Of a stretch of DNA of 20,604 bases, positions 14,651 through 20,604 are shown in pieces (positions within the stretch are counted from its first letter, which is position 1; each line of letters begins with the position of its first letter). The position numbers and the translations under genes are program-made. The stretch is taken from positions 1 through 20,604 of the forward strand of contig QLUC01000012.1 of assembly GCA_018725275.1 (NCBI GenBank), in the 5' to 3' direction. The stretch is from Bacillota bacterium (lineage in GTDB: Bacteria > Bacillota > UBA994). The notes under the pieces are model-generated. The model saw only the letters and a program-made list of their open reading frames with translations, was not told the DNA's origin and made no database searches.

Positions 14651-15922
14651 TTATTTATCAAGCAAGGCTCGACGCGCTTCGGAAACGGTGTAGAGCGAAC
14701 CTGCCACCAAGACTACATCGTCTGGTTTGGCCTCGCCGAGAGCCTGGCGAAGGGCCAAGGCGACCGAATCATAGTGCTCACCAAGTAGCGCACAGCTTCT
14801 GGCGATCGCGGCCAACTCGGAAGGCTCCGTGGCGCGGGGCAGGTCGGGGGCAGCAGCATAGAACCGTTTGACCAAAGGCGCGAGTAGCGCCAACATCTCG
14901 TGCGGCTCTTTATCCTTCATAATGCCGGTGACGAGGAGCACTGTTTTATCTGGCAAAACCTCCTGTAGCGTCTTGACGAGGGCGTTTACACCATGTATGT
15001 TGTGCGCCCCGTCCATAATGACCAGCGGCGACCGCTGCATCACTTCGAACCTGCCCGGCCACTTAGCGGCAAAAAGGCCACGCTGTATGTCTAATTGCGA
15101 CACCGGCCAGCCCTGTCCTTTGAGATAGAGGGCGGCGTCAACCGCTAGGGCCGCATTGTGCAATTGATGCGGCCCTAGCAGACCTAGGTTGAGTTCCAGG
15201 GAAGTAGCCTGATTAACATAGGCAAAACTCTGCCCCTCGAGGCCCGCAGTGCGCTTCGTGGCCGTAAAATCACGGCCGAATAGGCGGAGAGGCGCTTCCC
15301 TCTGCCGAGCAACTTCCCCAATCACCCCTAAGGCTTCCTCCCCTTCCGCCGCCGTGATGACGGGTACACCCTGTTTAATAATGCCCGCTTTCTCAAAAGC
15401 GATTTTTCCTAAAGTATCGCCCAGAACCTCCATGTGATCGAAGCCGATATTAGTAATTACGGCTAGTGCCGGTCGCACCACATTGGTGGCGTCAAAACGC
15501 CCCCCTAGTCCCACCTCGAGCACCAAGGCGTCAACCTTACTCTGGGCATAGTAGTATAGGGCGAGTGCCGTTATAAACTCAAACTGCGTGAGCCCCACTT
15601 CCTCGGCTAAGGGCTTAAGCGCGCTCACTAAGGCGGCCAGGTCCTCTGGGCAGATATCGGCCCCATCCAGACCAAAGCGATTCGTGAACGAATCCATGTA
15701 GGGTGAAGTATAGAGCCCGGTCCTAAGGCCCGCCATGCCGAGAATGCTGGCGAGCATGGCCGAGGTCGAACCCTTGCCATTGGTACCCGCCACATGTATG
15801 ACTTTTAGTCTGCGTTCGGGGTTGCCGAGGCGTTCTAGGGCTAGCTGCATCCGCTCTAGCCCTAATTTGCTGCCGAAACGCCCGAGTCCATGAATGTAGT
15901 GGACAGCCTGTTCGTAGTTCAC
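14651..15922 (-). CDS. folC: Bifunctional folylpolyglutamate synthase / dihydrofolate synthase
   Basis: FolC adds glutamate to (dihydro)folates using ATP, which keeps folate cofactors in the cell. The 423-residue protein is of standard length. It shows the N-terminal IHGLGRFGSKLGLERM, the P-loop GTNGKGST (46-53), the TSPYMDSFTNRF region, VLEVGLGGRFDATNV, TNIGFDHMEVLGDT and the C-terminal DGAHNIHGVNAL and LLVTGIMKDK blocks of Mur-ligase-type enzymes. The start is GTG in a GTGA overlap with the valS stop, a valS-folC arrangement common in Firmicutes. It therefore shares the valS transcript and T-box control. One-carbon metabolism would be relevant if the organism is acetogenic, but nothing else in the window shows that. 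Confidence 0.97.
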   Translation of the reverse strand: MNYEQAVHYIHGLGRFGSKLGLERMQLALERLGNPERRLKVIHVAGTNGKGSTSAMLASILGMAGLRTGLYTSPYMDSFTNRFGLDGADICPEDLAALVSALKPLAEEVGLTQFEFITALALYYYAQSKVDALVLEVGLGGRFDATNVVRPALAVITNIGFDHMEVLGDTLGKIAFEKAGIIKQGVPVITAAEGEEALGVIGEVARQREAPLRLFGRDFTATKRTAGLEGQSFAYVNQATSLELNLGLLGPHQLHNAALAVDAALYLKGQGWPVSQLDIQRGLFAAKWPGRFEVMQRSPLVIMDGAHNIHGVNALVKTLQEVLPDKTVLLVTGIMKDKEPHEMLALLAPLVKRFYAAAPDLPRATEPSELAAIARSCALLGEHYDSVALALRQALGEAKPDDVVLVAGSLYTVSEARRALLDK

Positions 15923-18561
15923 TTGAGCTCCCCTAGCCTCTTTTCCACCTGCGCGAGTTTCGCTTCGTACCCTGCCAGTTTCGTCCGCTCTTGTTCTATT
16001 AGTGCTGGGGGGGCTTTTGCCAAGAAGCCCTCATTGCTAATCTTGCCTGCGGAGCGCAGCACCTCGCTCATTAAGAGAGTTCTTTCGTCCTCTAAACGCT
16101 TTATCTCGGCCTCAATATTGACCAATTCCCGAAGGGGCAGGTAGATTTCTGCTCCGGTAACCACGACACTAACCGCTTCTTCTTTAGTGAGAGGAACAGA
16201 GGTGACAATTTGCACTCCCTTGCCCGAAGCAAGGGCCCGCAAGTACTGGGCTCCTCTGGTATAGACCTCGGCAAAGTCAAGGTCCCTAGGCACGATGTAG
16301 ATTTCGGTTCGCTGCGAAGGGGCGACGCCCATTTCGGCACGCAAATTGCGCAGTGAGCGCACCGCTTCCATAATGACGAGCATGCTCTGCTCCGCCGCCT
16401 CGTCCCCAAATCCAGCCTGGCTGGGCCACAAGGCGACCGTGATGGACGGTCCCTGATGCGGCAGGGATTGCCAAATTTCCTCGGTAATAAAGGGCATGAA
16501 GGGGTGCATAAGCTCTAGCGTGCGCGAGAGCACATAGGTGAGCACTTGCAAGGTGCTTGTCTTTCTCGCGCCTAGGGCGGCGAGCTCGGTCTTGGCCATC
16601 TCAATGTACCAGTCGCAATACTCCGTCCAAAGAAATTCATATACCAGCCGCGAAGCCTCGCCAAACTCAAACCGCTCCATGTAGCGCGTGACCTCCATGG
16701 CAGTGTGGGCGAGACGGGAGAGGATGTACTTATCGGCCAAGGTTGTGGCTTCGCGCGGGGGCAGTTCGGCGGGAATCGCCACTCCCTCCGGAATGTTCAT
16801 TTGCACAAAGCGCGCCGCGTTCCATATTTTGTTGCAGAAGTTCCTCGTAGACTCTAAGCGCTCCTGATGAAAGCGCATGTCGCCACCCGGGGCATTGCCA
16901 TTGACCAAAGTAAACCGCAAGGTATCGGCGCCAAATTGCTCAATAATCGGCAGGGGGTCAATGCCGTTGCCAAGCGACTTGCTCATCTTGCGCCCCTCTT
17001 GGTCGCGCACGATGCCGTGGATGAGGACATGCGAGAAGGGCACCTGACCGGTTAGCTCAAGCGACATAAAGACCATGCGCGCCACCCAAAAGTAGATGAT
17101 CTCATAGGCGGTGACCAAGACATTGGTCGGGAAGAAGCGCGCGAGGTCAGGCGCGTTTTCCTCGGGCCACCCTAGAGTTTCAAACGGCCAAAGCGCGGAA
17201 CTAAACCAGGTGTCTAGGACATCGGTCTCTTGGACTAGCTCTGTGCCGGCACATTGCGGACAGGCGAGGGGTACCTCGCGCGCGACCACCATTTCGCCGC
17301 AGGCACAGTGCCAGACCGGCAGCTGATGTCCCCACCAGATTTGCCGAGAAATACACCAGTCCTTGACATTTTCGACCCAGTGCAAGTATGTCTTGGCGAA
17401 GCGCTCGGGGACGAACTTTACTTGGCCTTCCTTGACAGCGGCTATAGCCGGCTCGGCCAGGGGCGCCATGCGCACAAACCACTGCCGCGAGACAATGGGT
17501 TCAATGACGGTGCTGCAGCGGTAACACTGCCCTACGCTCATGTCATGCTCGGCCGTCTTCACCAGCTGACCTAGGCGCTCGAGTTCAATTAATAACTGCC
17601 GGCGGCACTCGTAGCGGTCAAGGCCTTGGAAGGGCCCGGAATTTTCATTCATGGTGCCGTCAAGGTTGAGCACATTTATCTTAGCGAGGTTGTGGCGCTC
17701 GCCGATGGCAAAGTCGTTCGGGTCATGGTAGGGCGTCACTTTGACCGCGCCGGTGCCGAATTCCCGGTCAACATAGGTGTCGGCGACGATGGGAATTTGC
17801 CTGCCGAGCACCGGCAGCAACAACATCTGGCCGACCAGATGACTGTACCGCGCATCCTCCGGGTGCACGGCGACGGCGGTGTCGCCAAGGATGGTCTCGG
17901 GGCGGGTGGTGGCCACCGTCACAAAGCCGCTGCCGTCAGCAAGCTGGTAGCGCACATGGTACAGTTTTCCATGTGTCTCGGCATGCTCCACCTCATCATC
18001 CGATATCGCCGTGTGACAACGCGGGCACCAATTGACAATGTAACTGCCGCGATAAATAAGGCCGCGCTCATAAAGACGCACAAAGGTCTCGCGCACCGCC
18101 CTTGAACAGCCCTCATCCATAGTAAAACGTTCCCGGCTCCAGTCACAAGAGGCCCCTAACATGCGCAGTTGCTCGGTAATGGCCCTGCCGTACTCTTCTT
18201 TCCACTGCCAGACGGCCTCGACAAATTTTTCGCGCCCAAGGTCATGGCGTGTCTGCCCGGCGGCGAGGAGCTTGCGCTCCACAACATTTTGGGTGGCAAT
18301 GCCGGCATGGTCAGTCCCGGGTACCCACAAGGCATCATAGCCCTGCATGCGCTTTTGGCGGATGATGATGTCTTGCAAGGTGTTATTTAGGGCATGACCA
18401 ATATGCAGGCGATCAGTAACATTAGGCGGTGGTATGACGATGGTAAAAGGATCGCCCTGCGGCGTGCTACTCGGAGTGAAGTAACCCTCCTCCTGCCACC
18501 GCGCATGCCACTTCTTTTCGACGAGAGACGGGTCGTAATTTTTAGCAATTTCACTTGTCAT
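15919..18561 (-). CDS. valS: Valyl-tRNA synthetase
   Basis: ValS charges tRNA-Val with valine. The 880-residue protein has the class I motifs PPPNVTDRLHIGHAL (HIGH at 53-56) and KMSKS (525-529). It also has the CP1 editing domain with TTRPETILGDTAVAV (218-232) and GTDHAG (82-87), two pairs of Zn-type cysteines (C179/C182 and C346/C349), a further CxxC-like set near 419-437, and the C-terminal coiled-coil arm (about 810-880). The ATG at 18561 was selected because it follows the T-box terminator and an AGGAGAG site. In-frame starts further upstream (to 18645) would translate the T-box itself and are rejected. The Gly usual before LH(I/M)GH is replaced by Asp-Arg, a minor change. Expression should respond to uncharged tRNA-Val. 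Confidence 0.97.
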   Translation of the reverse strand: MTSEIAKNYDPSLVEKKWHARWQEEGYFTPSSTPQGDPFTIVIPPPNVTDRLHIGHALNNTLQDIIIRQKRMQGYDALWVPGTDHAGIATQNVVERKLLAAGQTRHDLGREKFVEAVWQWKEEYGRAITEQLRMLGASCDWSRERFTMDEGCSRAVRETFVRLYERGLIYRGSYIVNWCPRCHTAISDDEVEHAETHGKLYHVRYQLADGSGFVTVATTRPETILGDTAVAVHPEDARYSHLVGQMLLLPVLGRQIPIVADTYVDREFGTGAVKVTPYHDPNDFAIGERHNLAKINVLNLDGTMNENSGPFQGLDRYECRRQLLIELERLGQLVKTAEHDMSVGQCYRCSTVIEPIVSRQWFVRMAPLAEPAIAAVKEGQVKFVPERFAKTYLHWVENVKDWCISRQIWWGHQLPVWHCACGEMVVAREVPLACPQCAGTELVQETDVLDTWFSSALWPFETLGWPEENAPDLARFFPTNVLVTAYEIIYFWVARMVFMSLELTGQVPFSHVLIHGIVRDQEGRKMSKSLGNGIDPLPIIEQFGADTLRFTLVNGNAPGGDMRFHQERLESTRNFCNKIWNAARFVQMNIPEGVAIPAELPPREATTLADKYILSRLAHTAMEVTRYMERFEFGEASRLVYEFLWTEYCDWYIEMAKTELAALGARKTSTLQVLTYVLSRTLELMHPFMPFITEEIWQSLPHQGPSITVALWPSQAGFGDEAAEQSMLVIMEAVRSLRNLRAEMGVAPSQRTEIYIVPRDLDFAEVYTRGAQYLRALASGKGVQIVTSVPLTKEEAVSVVVTGAEIYLPLRELVNIEAEIKRLEDERTLLMSEVLRSAGKISNEGFLAKAPPALIEQERTKLAGYEAKLAQVEKRLGELK

Positions 18562-18581
18562 ACTCTTCACTCTCCTCATAT

Positions 18582-18798
18582 AATAAAGAAAGCCCCTGCC
18601 CGTAAAGGGCGGGGACATCCCGCGGTACCACCTTAATTCCCGCATATGCGGCTCCTAGCTCTAACGGGCTGCCCGCCTGGCACTATTTACTCATGCCAGG
18701 AGCTCCGAGACGACGAAGATACTTGGCATAGGCGGGGCTTTCAGCCGCTGACCCCTTCTCTAAAGCCGTGTCCAAGTTCTTTTTCTCTTCACTGCTTT
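18582..18798 (-). promoter_or_regulatory. T-box leader controlling valS
   Basis: The minus-strand leader before valS carries the T-box sequence AAGGTGGTACCGCG (18621-18634), which pairs with the free 3' end of uncharged tRNA. Upstream lie a Stem I-like region with AGAGAAGGGGTCAGCGGCTG and pairing arms ACTTGG and CCAAGT. Next are two adjacent GTC triplets (18712-18714 and 18709-18711), either of which could be the valine specifier codon. A separate hairpin with CCTGGCA/TGCCAGG arms (18676-18700) follows. The competing antiterminator can form from GCGGG and CCCGC flanking ATGT. When tRNA-Val is uncharged, read-through into valS-folC is expected. Helix assignments and the specifier choice were made by eye. 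Confidence 0.93.
18592..18616 (-). terminator. Intrinsic terminator of the valS T-box
   Basis: On the minus strand CCCCGCCC and GGGCAGGGG form a GC-rich stem around the loop TTTAC, with one bulged A. It is followed by a T-rich run TTTCTTTATTA (to about 18581). Its 5' arm overlaps the sequence needed for the T-box antiterminator, which is the expected mutually exclusive arrangement. It lies just upstream of the valS ribosome binding site. Confidence 0.88.
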
Positions 18799-18804
18799 GG
18801 GGAA

Positions 18805-18833
18805 ATTATATGGCTTTAGAATGCTTAAGTCAA
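18805..18833 (-). promoter_or_regulatory. Sigma-A-type promoter of valS
   Basis: On the minus strand TTGACT (18833-18828) and a perfect TATAAT (18810-18805) are separated by exactly 17 bases. Transcription should start near the A at about 18798, just at the beginning of the T-box Stem I. This is the best promoter match in the window. No equally good promoter or any terminator was seen further down the minus-strand gene run. Confidence 0.87.
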
Positions 18834-18922
18834 GGCAAGTTTCTATCCATTGTTATCTTCATCTAGGAGGAATGCGCCATTCTCCGGCGAATTAAGTTGG
18901 TCAAGCAAAGATCAGGGGGTGC

Positions 18923-20446
18923 ATGCCGGTGAACACAGGTAATGCAAGGGGCGGACTGCCTCGCTCCAGCCACAGGCGACACTACACACCTACCATCAAG
19001 CTCTATTTATGCAGGCAACTTGAATTACGCCGCCTAAAGTTGCTAAGACAGGTCGAAGCAGCGGTACTTACTTTGCATGCCCTCCATGGCACCAGAGAAG
19101 AGTTGGTTGTTATGCTTCTTAATAGTGTGCAAAAATTGCTTCGCGCCGCTGGCGCGAGCCTGTGGACTATAAAAAATGGGGGCCCGCACCTCGTGGGCGC
19201 CGACAATTGGCCCGACCTTTTAGCATTCTCCGACCCAGAGGGCACCTTGGCTTTTGCCAACAAAAACTTCCGCATCCTCACCGCCCCGCTCATCTACCCG
19301 GGGTTTGGAGAAAACACCATCCTCGCCTCCGCTCATTTTGCCGGTCGTGAGAAAATGCACACCAAGCAGCTCATCATGGACTCCCTCGCCAAACACGCCG
19401 CCATGGCCCTACAGAGGCTAGACTTAGAGGGTTTCTACAAAAAACACACGGCCTCGCTCGAACTTATGCGCCATGTCGCCGCGCGGTTTGCCGCCAACCT
19501 TAGCTTGCAAGACCTTTTCACCAGCATCTATACCGAGGTGCAGAAGGTCATGGTCGCCGACGTCTTCTTTGTGGCGCTATACGATACGACTGCGCAAGAA
19601 GTAAATTTAGCTTGCATCTTCGAAGATGGGGAGCAGGTTTCCCCCGTGAGGTTTCCCTTGAACGACGGCCCCACCTCCCAAGTCATTAAGACAAATACCC
19701 CTTTATTTATCAGCTTAGAAGGTACCTCGATTCCCGGGGCCCTCCACTTCGGCAATGTCCAGAGAAGCACTGCCTCCGTTATGATGGCTCCCATCGCCCT
19801 GCAGGCCCAAGTCTTAGGAGTGTTGTCGGTGCAAAGCTACGGCCATAATTCTTACACCGAGGATGATCTCCTGCTACTTTCTGCCATTGCCAGCCAGGCA
19901 GCCATCGCGGTGCATAATACCCAGCTCTACGAGAACGCCCTCATGCTCGCGACCACCGACAGCCTCACCGGACTGATGAATAAACGGGCTTTTCTGGCTA
20001 CACTTGACGCTAAAATAGCACAGGCAACAGCCAATGAAGGCCTCTTCTCCCTCATCATGATTGATTCCGACAGCTTAAAAATCATCAACGACACCTATGG
20101 ACACTGCGCGGGCGATGAACATCTCTGTAATCTGGCCGACATTCTGCGCGCCGCGGTGCGCGAGGAAGACCTCGTCTGCCGCTACGGTGGTGATGAATTC
20201 ATGGTCCTCCTCAGTGACACCGACGCCGCAATGGCCACCACCATCGCCAAGCGCATTGTCGAGCGCGTGCGGCTTTCTGTCCACATGGTAGCCGGCAAGG
20301 CCGTACATGTGACCGCCAGCGCCGGTGTGGCCGAGTTTCCGCTGCATGCCGTCGACCGCGCCCACCTTGTGGTCGCCGTCGACAAAGCCACCCGCGAAGC
20401 CAAAGAGCTCGGCAAGAACCGCGTCAGCACTCGGGAGAAACGGTAG
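18923..20446 (+). CDS. GAF-GAF-GGDEF diguanylate cyclase
   Basis: This 507-residue protein is predicted to make cyclic di-GMP from two GTP. It has no membrane segment or signal peptide. A basic N-terminus (about 1-40) is followed by a first GAF-like domain (about 42-165), a second GAF domain (about 178-335, with LGVLSVQSYG and the linker helix HNTQLYENAL) and a GGDEF domain (about 340-503). The GGDEF domain keeps the metal Asp381 in IDSDSLKIIND, the active loop RYGGDEF (420-426) and an inhibitory-site RxxD (R413-D416), so it should be active and product-inhibited. The GAF domains probably sense a small ligand or redox state. It is divergent from valS and alone on its strand. The ATG at 18923 is close behind a GGGGGTG; a GTG at 18929 would have better spacing and cannot be excluded. 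No clear promoter was found. Confidence 0.93.
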   Translation: MPVNTGNARGGLPRSSHRRHYTPTIKLYLCRQLELRRLKLLRQVEAAVLTLHALHGTREELVVMLLNSVQKLLRAAGASLWTIKNGGPHLVGADNWPDLLAFSDPEGTLAFANKNFRILTAPLIYPGFGENTILASAHFAGREKMHTKQLIMDSLAKHAAMALQRLDLEGFYKKHTASLELMRHVAARFAANLSLQDLFTSIYTEVQKVMVADVFFVALYDTTAQEVNLACIFEDGEQVSPVRFPLNDGPTSQVIKTNTPLFISLEGTSIPGALHFGNVQRSTASVMMAPIALQAQVLGVLSVQSYGHNSYTEDDLLLLSAIASQAAIAVHNTQLYENALMLATTDSLTGLMNKRAFLATLDAKIAQATANEGLFSLIMIDSDSLKIINDTYGHCAGDEHLCNLADILRAAVREEDLVCRYGGDEFMVLLSDTDAAMATTIAKRIVERVRLSVHMVAGKAVHVTASAGVAEFPLHAVDRAHLVVAVDKATREAKELGKNRVSTREKR

Positions 20447-20604
20447 GTAGAATTGCAGTTAATTGTCTGTTCCATCAGTAAGCGGGAGAGTGGCGTTGCC
20501 ATCTATCCCTAAGACGCTAGGACCTTGTAGCGCCGGCACAAAAGCCGGCGACCTCGTCGGTTTTGGGTTACGGACCTCATGGTTACGACCTGGGAGGGTC
20601 GGCG
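20447..20604. other. Non-coding right end with hairpins and short direct repeats
   Basis: No gene is visible after the GGDEF stop. An imperfect hairpin spans about 20481-20518 (outer AGCG/CGCT, GGGA/TCCC, inner TGGC-GTT-GCCA). A perfect 7-bp hairpin CGCCGGC/GCCGGCG with loop ACAAAA lies at 20531-20550. It is followed by a near-perfect direct repeat, GGTTACGGACCT (20566-20577) and GGTTACGACCT (20581-20591), separated by CAT. The motif GACCT occurs four times between 20521 and 20591. It could be a terminator region, a structured RNA leader for a gene beyond the window, or a dispersed repeat. No known riboswitch consensus was matched. Confidence 0.4.

Noticed and set aside
18562..18645. Upstream extension of valS
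   Set aside because: It would translate the T-box and terminator; the ATG at 18561 has its own ribosome binding site and matches usual ValS N-termini.
18861..18894. AGGAGG followed at once by ATG upstream of the GGDEF gene
   Set aside because: Spacing is only one base and the frame stops after seven codons; no supported leader peptide.

Overview
The window reads as a chromosomal segment of an anaerobic Bacillota (Clostridia-like) bacterium. The evidence is a T-box leader in front of valS, a multi-subunit NADH-linked [FeFe]-hydrogenase, an Rnf complex, DUF4321/Gx family genes typical of Firmicutes, and purine-rich Shine-Dalgarno sites with frequent GTG/TTG starts. No mobile element, CRISPR array, tRNA or rRNA gene was found.

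Layout. Twenty genes run on the minus strand from valS (start near 18561) down to maf (end 25), mostly overlapping or separated by a few bases. One gene, a GAF-GAF-GGDEF protein (18923-20446), runs divergently on the plus strand. In minus-strand reading order: (1) a sigma-A-like promoter and T-box leader, valS and folC; (2) a putative redox/H2-sensing cassette: SpoIIAB-like kinase, group-D-like H-cluster protein, DRTGG protein, PHP phosphoesterase; (3) a hydrogenase operon: hydC, a second HATPase protein, an HndB-like ferredoxin, hydB, hydA; (4) rnfC, rnfD, rnfE, rnfA, rnfB and apbE; (5) a Gx/heptaprenyl-diphosphate-synthase-component-I membrane protein, DUF4321 and maf.

How they work together. 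HydABC would interconvert H2 with NADH and possibly reduced ferredoxin. Rnf would couple ferredoxin:NAD+ electron transfer to ion pumping. Their adjacency suggests a joint H2/NADH/ferredoxin energy module, with the H-cluster protein, two HATPases, DRTGG and PHP proteins as a likely but uncharacterised control cassette.

The most unusual point is that the Rnf locus seems to lack covalent flavin chemistry. There is no rnfG between rnfD and rnfE. ApbE, the FMN transferase that would modify RnfG and RnfD, lacks the conserved His / DPxTG segment through what looks like an in-frame deletion. RnfD keeps the candidate acceptor Thr but has Gly where the flavinylation motif normally has Asp. These three changes are mutually consistent and suggest a reduced or remodelled Rnf, unless an rnfG and a second apbE lie elsewhere in the genome.

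The only non-coding stretch over 300 bases is 18562-18922, which holds the valS promoter and T-box and the upstream region of the GGDEF gene. The right end (20447-20604) is non-coding with hairpins and short repeats of unknown role.
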